Origin: Allosphingosinicella deserti
GTDB lineage: Bacteria > Pseudomonadota > Alphaproteobacteria > Sphingomonadales > Sphingomonadaceae
DNA: 64,000 nt
NCBI RefSeq assembly: GCF_003012735.1
Contig: NZ_PXYI01000006.1
Location: forward strand, 310,001 to 374,000
Direction: 5' to 3'
A program made the translations under genes and the position numbers. The notes beneath the pieces are model-generated. The model ran no database searches. It saw only the letters and a list, made by a program, of their open reading frames with translations, and was not told where the DNA came from. How positions within the stretch are numbered: the first letter of the stretch is position 1; each line of letters begins with the position of its first letter. This document shows positions 39,591 to 48,997 of the stretch, piece after piece.

Positions 39591-39751
39591 GTCGTTCCCG
39601 CCCGATGGTCACCGGCCTATGGAGTTTAGACGCCCCCTGGGCAAGCCGCGAGGAACCGCGCGGGGAGATGCCAAAGCTCCCTCGACGAGGTTGCTCTGGC
39701 TCGCCGGACAAGGCTGAGTTAGGCTGCCTGATCTGCTGGAGTCTTCTGCCC

Positions 39752-40150
39752 ATGAGACCGATCGCCGCGACTATTCTCGCCTGTGCTCTGACCATTGTTT
39801 CCGCAGTTTCGACGCCTGCGCCTGTGTCGGCGCAGGCTCCCGCGCAGCCCAATCGAAAGCCCGATCTCGGCGATGCAGTGGAGGGCGTCTACCAAGGCGA
39901 CGTGATCTCCGATGCACGCGGCTCGTCTCAGTCGGACGTGACCATCACCGTGAAACGGGTCGGCAAGAATTTGGTCGAGGTGTCGAGCGACTATCCCCGT
40001 ATCCCGACGGTCACGATCCCGCTCAGCCAGGCGATGAGTTCGATCGTCGCAGCGCGCGGCAATGCGGTATTCCTGATCGATCGCGCCAAGGACTCCAAGC
40101 GCCTCGACTTGACGATCGACGACGCGTCGCTGGTCGTGCGGCGGCCCTGA
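39752..40150 (+). CDS. Hypothetical exported protein
   Basis: 132 residues from ATG 39752, preceded at about ten bases by CTGGAG. Signal peptide RPIAATILACALTIVSAVSTP, then AQAP-type linker and a beta-rich domain: AVEGVYQGDVISDARGSSQSDVTITVKRVG, VEVSSDYPRIPTVTIPL, AVFLIDRAKDSKRLDLTIDDA. Family not recognised with certainty. It stands alone between TMEM175 and the DUF899 pair. Confidence 0.6.
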   Translation: MRPIAATILACALTIVSAVSTPAPVSAQAPAQPNRKPDLGDAVEGVYQGDVISDARGSSQSDVTITVKRVGKNLVEVSSDYPRIPTVTIPLSQAMSSIVAARGNAVFLIDRAKDSKRLDLTIDDASLVVRRP

Positions 40151-40446
40151 GGTCGGCCGGGGAGCGGCGCGCGCTTCCCATGCATTTGCGCCGAAGCCGG
40201 CCGGCCTAGAGGCAGTTCGGCCAGCCCTCCCGTTTGGACGAGGGGATCGGATCGCCGACCTGTCTCGGTACGCGCGTTCGCAAGGTCGCCGCGCTCGCCG
40301 GAGCGCGGAAGAAATCCCGCCATAGTTGTTACTCACGGCTACCGGCCTTCCCGGCACAAGGTCTTCTCGCAACGAGGCGAGAAGCCGGCGTCACTGCATT
40401 CGCTTTGAGCGGTCATGCAACAATGCGCCCAGCGAAGGAGCAAGAG

Positions 40447-41256
40447 ATGAATTCAGGCCCCCAAGAAGAAACGGCGCCGCAGCCGCCGATGGAGAAGCCG
40501 CCGATCGTGTCGGCCGAGGCCTGGCAGGCGGCCCGGGCGGATCTGCTGGTCAAGGAAAAGGCGATCACCCGCGCCCGCGACGCGCTCGCGGCGGAGCGGC
40601 GGCGGATGCCGTGGATGAAGGTGCGCAACGACTATCGCTTCGAGGGTCCCGCGGGAGAGGCGAGCCTGCTCGACCTGTTCGGCGGCCGCCGCCAGTTGAT
40701 CGTCTACCGCGCTTTCTTCGAACCGGGCGTGTTCGGCTGGCCCGATCATGCCTGCCGCGGCTGCTCGATGGTGGCGGACCAGGTCGCCCACGTCGCCCAT
40801 CTCAATGCCCGCGACACCAGCCTGGTCTTCGTCTCCCGTGCGCCGCAGGCCGACATCGCCCGGCTTGAGCAGCGGATGCGATGGGACATCCCCTGGTTCA
40901 CGATCACAGACGATTTCGATGCCGATTTCGAGGTCGGCGAGTGGCACGGCACCAACGTCTTCTACCGCGACGGCGAGGACGTGTTCCGCACCTATTTCCT
41001 CAACAATCGCGGCGACGAGCAGATGGGCGGTACCTGGAACTATCTCGATATCACCCCGCTCGGCCGCCAGGAGGTTTGGGAGGATTCGCCGCCGGGCTAT
41101 CCGCAGACGCCGACCTACAAATGGTGGAACTGGCACGACAGCTATGTGCCCGACGCAGCGCCCGACAAGATTTGGGTGGAAATATCCGAGGCGGGTGAGA
41201 AGGCGTTCCGCGCGCAAGCGGCGGGCGAGGGACCGCAATCGGGCACGGGAGCATGA
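40447..41256 (+). CDS. DUF899 thioredoxin-like protein
   Basis: 269 residues from ATG 40447, with AAGGAG at a six-base spacing that decides it over upstream in-frame codons. DUF899 proteins have a thioredoxin fold. Seen here: an N-terminal helical part (LLVKEKAITRARDALAAERR), RMPWMKVRNDYRFEGPAGEASLLDLFGGR, a CxxC-like pair in HACRGCSMVADQ, and LEVG-like EWHGTNVFYRD. The biochemical role is unknown; redox or peroxide-related activity is suggested by the fold. Its stop overlaps the next start (ATGA at 41253-41256). Confidence 0.87.
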   Translation: MNSGPQEETAPQPPMEKPPIVSAEAWQAARADLLVKEKAITRARDALAAERRRMPWMKVRNDYRFEGPAGEASLLDLFGGRRQLIVYRAFFEPGVFGWPDHACRGCSMVADQVAHVAHLNARDTSLVFVSRAPQADIARLEQRMRWDIPWFTITDDFDADFEVGEWHGTNVFYRDGEDVFRTYFLNNRGDEQMGGTWNYLDITPLGRQEVWEDSPPGYPQTPTYKWWNWHDSYVPDAAPDKIWVEISEAGEKAFRAQAAGEGPQSGTGA

Positions 41257-41525
41257 GCGCGGCCGGTTCCAGCGGAACCGGCGACGCGGCGGATGTCCGG
41301 CGGTCGATCGGAGCGAAGGCGGCGACATGGCTCGCCTTCGCAGCCTCGCCGACCTTCGCGGTCATGGCGTTGCTCAGCTCTGGCGGCACCCAGGCCGCCG
41401 CGATGCTGTGCGACGCCGGGCATGCGGCCCCGCTTGGCGGAATGCCGCTGATGTACCTGCTGATGAGTGCCTTCCATGCCGGTCCATGGTTGAAGCGCGT
41501 CGGCACGGGACGGGACAATTCCTGA
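41253..41525 (+). CDS. Small membrane protein coupled to DUF899
   Basis: 90 residues, two hydrophobic segments (about 22-44, WLAFAASPTFAVMALLSSGG, and 62-74, GGMPLMYLLMSAFH). Its ATG overlaps the DUF899 stop, showing translational coupling. Conserved pairing of DUF899 with this kind of small two-span protein is familiar, but no function is known. It may anchor the DUF899 protein at the membrane or share its redox role. Confidence 0.7.
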   Translation: MSAAGSSGTGDAADVRRSIGAKAATWLAFAASPTFAVMALLSSGGTQAAAMLCDAGHAAPLGGMPLMYLLMSAFHAGPWLKRVGTGRDNS

Positions 41526-41596
41526 TCGCTGCGCAAGACGTGGCCCGGGCGGGCGAGGTGCAAGCCTCACCCGCCGGGTGCCGCAACCACGTCCGC

Positions 41597-43675
41597 TCAA
41601 ATGAAGATGTCGACACTCGTGTCGATCGGCAAGCGGGGATGTGCGAACTCGATCACATAATCCTGCACGGCTGTGTACGATCCATCGCCATCGCCATCGA
41701 TGACGACAAAGGTGCGGCCGGCAAAATCGCCGCTGTTTGGCGTGAACAGAACGGCCGAGTGGTTCTCGAGCGAGGTGTTGACCGCCCTACGGAGATCGCC
41801 CCCGAACGTTGCCGTGCTGAGTGCACCGGTGGTCAGATTGCCGGACCATCCGCTGACCTCAAACGGGAGGTCGATCTTGTCGCCAAAAACCCAGTACGAG
41901 AAATCTTCGATGGTGTCGAAGCGTGTGGTCGTCGACTCCGCGGCCGACGTGTAGAAGAATGTGGTGCCCGGCCCGTTGCCGGTCAGGAAATCAGCGCCGA
42001 GTCCTCCGAAAAGCACATCATTGCCACCCGCGCCATAAAGCTTGTCATCGCCATTCCCGCCGGAAAGCCGATCGTCGCTCATGCTACCGTAGACGGTGTC
42101 GGCACCGAACCCGCCAACAACTTCGTAGCTGCCAAGAGGATACCGTTCCGCCCGCCCGTCGAAGGTTAGCGACTCGGTTCGCACGAGATCGCTTGCATCG
42201 ACGATCATCCGTTCCCCGGGGTCGACGTTGCCGTCGGCCATGGTCAGGTGGTAATCCCAGGGCACGCCCGTCCGACCGCCGATCAGGAGGAGGCGCTCGA
42301 TCCCGCTGAGCTGATCTCCGCCGAACGTGAAATCATAAGAGCCGGCGAGTTGCAGCGTGTCGAACCCCGTCCCGCCGAGCACGCTGTCTCCAACGGACCA
42401 TTCCGCGCCGAACGCGAACAGATCGTCCCCGCCGCGTCCTTCCGCTCGATCCTCGCCGCCCTGCTGAACCTGGAATATATCCGCCGCCTCTGTTCCGAAC
42501 AGTCGCTCGTTGCCGGCCTCACCGACGAGATCGAGGTCGGGCGCGACATCGATCGTGAAGCTGTCCTGATCGATGAGCACGCCGCCGATCCCGGTCGCGC
42601 CAAGGTCGCTGGTCGTGACGGTCACTGTATCTTGACCCGAATAGCCCGGGTCGGAGCGATAGGCGAGACCGTCAAGCGCGGTGTTGATCGCCGCGATGGT
42701 CCCGCGAAAGGTCATCGTCGCATCCGCCGTTCCGTCGCCGCTGGAAAAGCTCAATCCGGCTGCGCTTGCGAACGTCATGCTGCCGTGGAGAGCGGCGATC
42801 GTCACTTCCAGAATTCCCTGTTCTTCAAGGTAATCGGGCATGTCGGGGTCTCGGACGACCAGCTGGTTCTGGTTGGCAGTCGTAAAGACAAGGTCGGTGC
42901 TGCTCGCGACAAATTGCGGCCCGGGCACGACATTGGTTGGCGCATCGTTGACTTGCGTCATGTTGATCGGGGCTATGCCGACACTCACATTGGGGGAGGG
43001 GCCGGTTGCGTCCCCGAACACGATCGCATCACTGGTCTGAGTCGGCGATGGATTGAGCCGATATTCCATCCGAAAGGATCGAATGACGTCATTGACCAGC
43101 GCAGACGTCGCGATCGTTCCCTCACTCGTGAAGTCGATGGACTGATCATAGCTCGACGGGTCATGGCTGTTGTAACCGATCCGATAGCGCGCAAAGGCTA
43201 GGCCATCGTGCTTCAGGAAATAGAAATCTTCGACGGGGCTTTTCTCGATCGTGAAGCTGCTGCCGGCCACAAAGCTGTGGACGTCATATTCGTGCGAGAG
43301 CACGAACAGCCATGCCCCCTGGTAGTTGCCGAGTCCCCCGTTCAGAACATCCAGATCGACGTCGGAAATGCGCGCGTTGGCGAACGTCGCAACCGCCGGA
43401 CCATTTTCGACCATGTCGACGGGATCCAGGCCGGACCAAACCGGCGGGGTGTTCACTGCGGCTGCAGCCGGTGCGTTCACTGCGGCTCTTTCGTTCTTGT
43501 CCATCGCGGCGGTGGTGGTTGAAACTCCAGCGGCTCTGAATGGTACCGTGTCGGAACTTGCGAGCGTAACCGAGCGCCCAACGCCCTCGTCGCTTTGCAT
43601 AGGTAGAATGTCGACAGCGCTTGGAGCGCTGGCGTGAGAAGGCGAGGCGGACTTGGTCGCCTTGGAAGCATACAT
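41597..43675 (-). CDS. RTX-like calcium-binding secreted protein, paralog 3
   Basis: 692 residues from ATG 43675. No Sec signal peptide. A beta-rich N-terminal part (LDPVDMVENGPAVATFAN, DVDLDVLNGGLGNYQG) and cadherin-like middle (LVFTTANQNQLVVRDPDMP, HGSMTFASAAGLSFSSGDG) are shared with the next two genes. A Gly/Asp-rich RTX block follows (GGFGADTVYGSMSDDRLSGG, NGDDKLYGAGGNDVLFGGLG) matching calcium-binding nonapeptides, then the conserved FIDxI-type end TSVDIFI. This fits a type I secretion substrate with a C-terminal signal. No type I secretion genes are in the window. The AGGAG before the ATG is 9 bases away. Confidence 0.85.
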   Translation of the reverse strand: MYASKATKSASPSHASAPSAVDILPMQSDEGVGRSVTLASSDTVPFRAAGVSTTTAAMDKNERAAVNAPAAAAVNTPPVWSGLDPVDMVENGPAVATFANARISDVDLDVLNGGLGNYQGAWLFVLSHEYDVHSFVAGSSFTIEKSPVEDFYFLKHDGLAFARYRIGYNSHDPSSYDQSIDFTSEGTIATSALVNDVIRSFRMEYRLNPSPTQTSDAIVFGDATGPSPNVSVGIAPINMTQVNDAPTNVVPGPQFVASSTDLVFTTANQNQLVVRDPDMPDYLEEQGILEVTIAALHGSMTFASAAGLSFSSGDGTADATMTFRGTIAAINTALDGLAYRSDPGYSGQDTVTVTTSDLGATGIGGVLIDQDSFTIDVAPDLDLVGEAGNERLFGTEAADIFQVQQGGEDRAEGRGGDDLFAFGAEWSVGDSVLGGTGFDTLQLAGSYDFTFGGDQLSGIERLLLIGGRTGVPWDYHLTMADGNVDPGERMIVDASDLVRTESLTFDGRAERYPLGSYEVVGGFGADTVYGSMSDDRLSGGNGDDKLYGAGGNDVLFGGLGADFLTGNGPGTTFFYTSAAESTTTRFDTIEDFSYWVFGDKIDLPFEVSGWSGNLTTGALSTATFGGDLRRAVNTSLENHSAVLFTPNSGDFAGRTFVVIDGDGDGSYTAVQDYVIEFAHPRLPIDTSVDIFI

Positions 43676-43770
43676 GAGTGGCACTCCTGCTAAGTATGGC
43701 GAACGTGTGTCGTGCTGGGGACATCTAGCAAGAGACCGTGGAGCGCAGCGCTCCACCGTCTCTCGTCAGC

Positions 43771-45774
43771 TCAGATAAAGAAGTTCACGGGCTCCAGTGG
43801 ACCTGTAGGCTGGGCGAACTCGATCACATAGTCTTGCACGGGCGTGTATCCGGCCGCTCCGTCGCCATCGATCAGCAAGAAGGTCCGGCCGGCCAAGTCA
43901 CCGCTGTCCGGCGTGAAGATTGCTGCACTATGATTGCCACTGAAATAAAGATCGCTGCGGAACGTGGCGACGCTGAGCGAGCCGCTGTTGACGGTGTAGA
44001 GCTGCGTTACTTCGAAGGGCAGGTCGATGCGGTCTTCGGTGACGTCGAAGCCGGTAATCGTGTCGAACCGGATCGTGGTCGACTCCGCGGCCGAGTTGAA
44101 ACGGAAGACATCGGCACCCGCGCCGCCGTCGAGAATGTCGGCGCCTAGGCCCCCCACCAGAATGTCCTCGCCGTCGCCGCCGATGAGTTGATCGACACCA
44201 TGTTCGCCTGAAAGTACATCATCGCCGCGCCCCCCCGAGATGACATCGGCTCCGAAACCGCCGAACACCTGGTAGGAGCCGTCCGTTTCGGACGTGCCGT
44301 CGAAGATCAGGGATTCGGTTCTCACGAGATTCCTGCCGTCGACCACCAAGCGATCGCCGGCAGCGACATTCCCATCTGCCATATCAAGGGTGTAGCCGAA
44401 GGCGATTCCCGTTGGACCACCGATGAGAAGCAGGCGTTCGATGTCGGTGATCTGGTTCTCGCCGAAAGCGATCTCGTATTGGCCGGTGAGTTGAAGCGTG
44501 TCCTGACCCGCGCCGCCGTCGACCCTGTCTGCGGCTCCCCACCGGTTGCCGAAGACGAAGACATCGCCGCCGCCGCCGCCGGACGCGAGATCGTCGCCGC
44601 CATGCTGAAGCAGGAACCTCTCGGGATTGCCGGTTCCGGTCAGAATGTCGTCACCGGCGGTGCCGACGCGTTCGTTCGTTGGATCAAGCGTGATTGCGAT
44701 GGACCTCTGATCCGTCAGGGCGCCGCCCGTTCCGCTGCCGCCAAGGTCGTTGGCGCTCACCGTCAGTACATCCTCGCCGCGATAGTCCAGGGCACCTCGA
44801 TAGAGCAGGCCATCGAGGGCTGCGTTGATCGCGTCGGTTGTGCCCTGGAACGTCATCGTCGTATCGCTGGCGCCATCGCCATCGATGAAGCTCAGGCCGG
44901 CACTTGTCGCAAGCGTCAAGCTGCCATGTGCAGCGCTGAGGGTGACCTGCAGCGTCGCGGCTTCCGGATCCGATACGGTAACAGCGTTGCCGTTGGAGGC
45001 AGAGAAGACGAGATCTTGCGCTTTGCCCGCGAACTGAGTCGGAGACACGCTGACGGTCGGCGAGTCGTTGACCGCGGTGATACTGTTGGAGAGCGACTGG
45101 AAATCGTACCCGTAACCCATCCCGTTACGCGAGATTAGAACGATATCTGCCACTGCTTGTGCCGGCGGAGTGTCGCTCGTGTTTCGGTAGTGGACGGCCT
45201 GAAGTACCTCATCAGCCAAAGCCGAAGTTGCTATCGTCTGAAGGCTTGTGAACTTAATGCTCATTGCAGGAAACTTGGTGCCCGGCACATCTACAAGCGG
45301 TGTTGTGTCAATGAAGGCGAAAACCTTTCCATCGTATTTCAAGTTGAAAATGTTTTCGGAAGATCCAGCTTCTACTGTCAGATGTTGGTTGCCCTTGATC
45401 GTAAAATCGTCATATTTCGTCCAAGCACGAATCTGGATGATATATCCGCGGAAATCGCCACGCCCGTCGTTCAACAGGTCGCCTTCAGCTGAGATCGTGA
45501 CCCCTGGAAACAACGCGACCGGGATCCCTTCGATCAGGTCCACGGGTCCGATCCCGTTCAAAGCCACTGGATCTGAGCCAACGCCGCTCATCGTGGTGCC
45601 GCGGTCGCCGGTGCCCATGGCATCGTCCGTTTGACTGCCGTCACTTCGGCTCGGCACGGCAAGGCTCGGCTTTGCTCTCGCATATTCCTGCGGCAAGATG
45701 TGGGGGGAAACCGTGTCGTTTGATTCGCCCTTGACGTTCCGGTGCAGCAAGGCATTGATTTTCGACACATACAT
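43771..45774 (-). CDS. RTX-like calcium-binding secreted protein, paralog 2
   Basis: 667 residues, GGAG eight bases before the ATG. Same layout as its neighbours: short polar N-terminus (MYVSKINALLHRN), calyx-like beta region (GIGPVDLIEGIPVALFPG), cadherin-like domain (DLVFSASNGNAVTVSDPEAA, HGSLTLATSAGLSFIDGDG, DGLLYRGALDYRGEDVLTV), and RTX repeats in VISGGRGDDVLSGEHGVDQL and ILVGGLGADILDGGAG. The C-terminus ends VNFFI, like the IFI of the paralogs. Sequence is more divergent at the N-terminus and the RTX block is longest of the three. Predicted type I secretion; role could be adhesion or biofilm matrix. Confidence 0.85.
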   Translation of the reverse strand: MYVSKINALLHRNVKGESNDTVSPHILPQEYARAKPSLAVPSRSDGSQTDDAMGTGDRGTTMSGVGSDPVALNGIGPVDLIEGIPVALFPGVTISAEGDLLNDGRGDFRGYIIQIRAWTKYDDFTIKGNQHLTVEAGSSENIFNLKYDGKVFAFIDTTPLVDVPGTKFPAMSIKFTSLQTIATSALADEVLQAVHYRNTSDTPPAQAVADIVLISRNGMGYGYDFQSLSNSITAVNDSPTVSVSPTQFAGKAQDLVFSASNGNAVTVSDPEAATLQVTLSAAHGSLTLATSAGLSFIDGDGASDTTMTFQGTTDAINAALDGLLYRGALDYRGEDVLTVSANDLGGSGTGGALTDQRSIAITLDPTNERVGTAGDDILTGTGNPERFLLQHGGDDLASGGGGGDVFVFGNRWGAADRVDGGAGQDTLQLTGQYEIAFGENQITDIERLLLIGGPTGIAFGYTLDMADGNVAAGDRLVVDGRNLVRTESLIFDGTSETDGSYQVFGGFGADVISGGRGDDVLSGEHGVDQLIGGDGEDILVGGLGADILDGGAGADVFRFNSAAESTTIRFDTITGFDVTEDRIDLPFEVTQLYTVNSGSLSVATFRSDLYFSGNHSAAIFTPDSGDLAGRTFLLIDGDGAAGYTPVQDYVIEFAQPTGPLEPVNFFI

Positions 45775-46070
45775 CCAAGTTACTCCGGCTAAAGGAGCTC
45801 AAGTACACGTGAGCCTTCTAGGCGTTAACCATGATGCATGGGCCGCAGCAAGTGACGAGAATGCACTCGGTGATTGAGGCAGGCGTGATCCTCGCCTGAT
45901 TGTGCAAAATGCGGTAACCGCCAGCCTGCATGTTTCATTCTGCGGGACGGCTATGCTTTCCGCGATACCGATTATGGCAAAATTATTACAAGGGACTAGG
46001 AGCTTCCCGCGGATCCACGAAGCAAGCTGGCAATTCCGCGTGATCTCATTGGGTATTCGGCATCTTATCG

Positions 46071-47915
46071 TCAGATGAAGATCGGCGACGACATTTCGAG
46101 TGCGTAGACGGGCTGTGCGAACTCGATCACGTAATCCTGAACCGCCTGATAGGTTCCGTTCCCGTCGCCGTCGATCACTACGAAAGTGCGGCCGGCATAG
46201 TCGCCGCTGTCAGGGGTGAACAGGACAGCCGAATGCCCTTCCAGCGCGGCGTTGACCGCTTTGCCGAGGTCGCTGCCGAAGCTTGCCGTGCGGAGCGCAC
46301 CGGAGGCGATCTCGCCGGTCCATCCGCGCACCGTGAACGGCAGGTCGACTCGATCGAAGAAGCGGTCGAAGCCCTGGATCGTGTCGAATTTGGAGGCGGT
46401 GGATTCGGCTGCAGAGGCATAGACGAAGACGTTGAGACCGTTGCCGGCGTTCAGCAGATCGGCACCCATGCCACCGGTCAGGCGGTCGTTGCCGCGCAGG
46501 CCGACGAGGGTGTCTGCGCCATTGCCGCCGATCAGGATGTCGTCCTGACCGCCGCCGGTAAGGCTGTCGGCGCCGTATCCGCCGAGGATCTCGTAGGCGC
46601 CGTCCCGCTCGGCGCTACCGTCGAAGGTGAGCGTCTCGGTTCCGACCAGATCCCGTCCATCCACCCGCAGCTGCGCGCCGGCGGCAACATTGCCGTCGCC
46701 CATCTGGAGCCAGTAATCGAAGGCGGTGCCCGTCGGGCCGCCGATCAGCAACAGTTGTTCGATCCCGCCGATCTGGGTCTCGCCGAAGCGCAGCTGGTAG
46801 TCTCCGGTGAGCTGAAGCGTGTCGGTCCCGGAGCCGCCCTCGACGCTGTCGCCGGCGCTCCATTGATCGCCGAAGATGAAGAGGTCGTCGCCGCCGCGGC
46901 CGACGCCGTGATCGTTCCCGCCCTGCTGGAACAGGAAGCGATCCGCTTCCTCACCGCCACCGAAATCGTTGTCGCCGGCGTCCCCGACGAGATCGCCCTT
47001 GGGGCGTAGGGTGATCGCGACCACGTCCTTGTCGGTCAGCGTTCCGCCGAGGCCGCTTCCGCCGAGATCGCTGCTCCGCACATAGAGACCGGCCTGGCCA
47101 CGATAACCGGGCGTGCCGTGAAAGACGAGGCCATCAAGCGCGGCGTTGATTGCGTTGGCGCTGCCGCGGAATGTCATCAGGGTATCATCGACGCCGTCAC
47201 CACTCAGCAGGGTCAGCCCGTTGGTCCCGGCAAGGGTGAGGGTGCCGTGCGAGGCGCCGATCGTGACCTCGAGCGTCGTCGCCTCGGGATCGGAGACGAA
47301 CACGGCGTTCCCGTTGGAGACGGAGAAGACGAGATCCGAACTTTCCGGGATCATCTGCGAGAGCGGGACAGTGTTCACGGGATCGTCGTTGATTGCGGTG
47401 ATCTCGATCGGAATCGTGCCGGCTGCGACCTGGCCGCCGGGAGAATTGTCGCCGAACGCCACAGTCACAGAGGTGCGCGCGGCGGGCGAGTCGCTGCCGT
47501 TGCGGTACCGGACCGCCTGCATCACCTCGTTGACCAGCGCCGAAGTTGCCGTGACGCCGGCGACACTGCTCGGATAGAAGTCTATCTCGATCTCGCCGTT
47601 GCGAACCGAATAGCTGGCGAAGGCGCGCCCGTCGGCAAGCAACACCGGTCCGTTGATCGAGAAATTCGGGCCCGCAACGAGGCTGAACTGGTCGACAGTG
47701 TCGAGCGTATCGCCCTGCACCAGAAGGAAGGTGCCGCCATAATCCCCAAGACCGTCATTCTTCGGGTCCAGATCCACGTCCGACACGGCGACTCCCGAGA
47801 GGATCGCCACGTCAGTCTGCTCAATCGCGCCGACCAGACGAAGGCCGAAGAGCACGGGCGCACTCCCGGCGGTCGCGACGTCGCTGTGGAGGGTGGTGGC
47901 GTTGAAAGCATACAT
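46071..47915 (-). CDS. RTX-like calcium-binding secreted protein, paralog 1
   Basis: 614 residues, shortest of the three because its N-terminal polar stretch is reduced (MYAFNATTLHSDVATAGSA). The shared blocks are VSDVDLDPKNDGLGDYGGTF, TATSALVNEVMQAVRYRNGSD, DLVFSVSNGNAVFVSDPEAT, HGTLTLAGTNGLTLLSGDG and DGLVFHGTPGYRGQ. RTX repeats include ILIGGNGADTLVGLRGNDRL and TGGMGADLLNAGNG; the end is SSPIFI. It is the most upstream of the tandem array, 296 bp from paralog 2. Type I secretion predicted; no signal peptide. Confidence 0.85.
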   Translation of the reverse strand: MYAFNATTLHSDVATAGSAPVLFGLRLVGAIEQTDVAILSGVAVSDVDLDPKNDGLGDYGGTFLLVQGDTLDTVDQFSLVAGPNFSINGPVLLADGRAFASYSVRNGEIEIDFYPSSVAGVTATSALVNEVMQAVRYRNGSDSPAARTSVTVAFGDNSPGGQVAAGTIPIEITAINDDPVNTVPLSQMIPESSDLVFSVSNGNAVFVSDPEATTLEVTIGASHGTLTLAGTNGLTLLSGDGVDDTLMTFRGSANAINAALDGLVFHGTPGYRGQAGLYVRSSDLGGSGLGGTLTDKDVVAITLRPKGDLVGDAGDNDFGGGEEADRFLFQQGGNDHGVGRGGDDLFIFGDQWSAGDSVEGGSGTDTLQLTGDYQLRFGETQIGGIEQLLLIGGPTGTAFDYWLQMGDGNVAAGAQLRVDGRDLVGTETLTFDGSAERDGAYEILGGYGADSLTGGGQDDILIGGNGADTLVGLRGNDRLTGGMGADLLNAGNGLNVFVYASAAESTASKFDTIQGFDRFFDRVDLPFTVRGWTGEIASGALRTASFGSDLGKAVNAALEGHSAVLFTPDSGDYAGRTFVVIDGDGNGTYQAVQDYVIEFAQPVYALEMSSPIFI

Positions 47916-48137
47916 CGGGAATCACTCCGCTTGCGGCAGCCCTCCGCATTGGGTTCAAAGGAATAATCCTCCGCCTCCACGGCGGCAAGCCGCGAAGGTG
48001 CCGCGACGCTGATTCCGCAGGTTTCGGCGATGCTCCGCAGCAACGAGATGGGGGACCGCACCTTTATAGGCGATAGCTGCGGAATATCCAGGTTCTTCGA
48101 TTGATGGCGGCAGGCGAGGCCGGCACAGGCTCCCCGC

Positions 48138-48560
48138 ATGACGCTTGTCCTCGCTTTGGCAATCATCGCGTTCGCCGCCGGCTTCCATGCGCATTGGGCG
48201 GTTGGGGGAACGCTTGGATATTCCGTTTCGCTTCCGCAGAGCGCGGATGGCACGCCGGTGATGGCGCACCGGTTGCCCTGGTGGCGACCGGCCGCTGGCG
48301 GCGTGACGCTCTGCCTGCTCGCTTTGGCATTGCTGCTGCTCGCCGAAGCCGGACACCTGCGGCTGCCGCTCCCGCCCGAGTTCGTCGGGTCGGCATTGCT
48401 CGTGATCGGCATTGCGTTCGTCTGCCGCGCGTTGGTCCCGAACGTCTATGTCGGCTTCTTCAAGACAATGCGCAGCACGCGCTGGGCTCGCTATGACACG
48501 CGGCTCTACAGTCCGCTTTTCCTGCTCCTGGGTTTGCTGATCCTGTGGCAGGCGTTCTGA
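48138..48560 (+). CDS. DUF3995-like membrane protein
   Basis: 140 residues with four hydrophobic segments (about 2-20, 50-70, 83-104, 120-138). The N-terminal FHAHWAVGGTLGYSVSLPQ and late RALVPNVYVGFFK followed by RYDTRLYSPLFLLLG are the pattern of DUF3995 integral membrane proteins. Function unknown. It is convergent with the MerR gene, stops 17 bp apart, and belongs to neither the RTX nor the fatty-acid group. Confidence 0.75.
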   Translation: MTLVLALAIIAFAAGFHAHWAVGGTLGYSVSLPQSADGTPVMAHRLPWWRPAAGGVTLCLLALALLLLAEAGHLRLPLPPEFVGSALLVIGIAFVCRALVPNVYVGFFKTMRSTRWARYDTRLYSPLFLLLGLLILWQAF

Positions 48561-48577
48561 CCCCCTTCACCAGTCCG

Positions 48578-48997
48578 CTAACTCTTCTCCGTACCCTTTA
48601 CCCGCGCCAGTGCCTCGCGTTCGATCGTCGCCAGTTCCTTGACCGTCTGCTCGAGCGCCGCTTTCTGCGCTTCCAGCTCCTCGATGCGCTCGCGGCAGCG
48701 GCCCGCCAGCGCCCGCATCTGCTCGAGATGCTGCGGATCGGCATCGTAGAGATCGAGGAATTCCTGGATGTCGCGCAGCGAGAAGCCGAGACGCTTGCCG
48801 CGCAGGATGAGCTGCATGCGCGCCGTCTCGCGCTTCGAATAGATGCGCTGGGTGCCGACCCGGCGCGGCTCGATGAGGCCGCGATCCTCGTAGAAGCGCA
48901 GGGTCCGGGTGGTGATGCCGAGGCTGTCGGCGACCTCCTGGATCCCCTGCAGCTGTTCAGCCGCCTCGCTCAATCGCAACCTCCCCGTCTCCCCCAT
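48578..48997 (-). CDS. MerR family regulator, LiuR-like, of the fatty-acid locus
   Basis: 139 residues from ATG 48997; a TTG at 48973 preceded by GGGGAGG would remove 8 residues and is a good alternative. The winged helix IQEVADSLGITTRTLRFYEDRGLIEPRRVGTQRIYSKRE is a complete MerR DNA-binding domain, followed by a coiled coil (RCRERIEELEAQKAALEQTVKELATIERE). No metal-binding cysteines are present, which separates it from metal sensors and fits the LiuR-like branch that controls acyl-CoA catabolism. It overlaps the 3' end of fadD by 41 bp. TTGAC-type palindromes before fadA and before the DUF2147-fadL-etf group are likely targets. Confidence 0.88.
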   Translation of the reverse strand: MGETGRLRLSEAAEQLQGIQEVADSLGITTRTLRFYEDRGLIEPRRVGTQRIYSKRETARMQLILRGKRLGFSLRDIQEFLDLYDADPQHLEQMRALAGRCRERIEELEAQKAALEQTVKELATIEREALARVKGTEKS

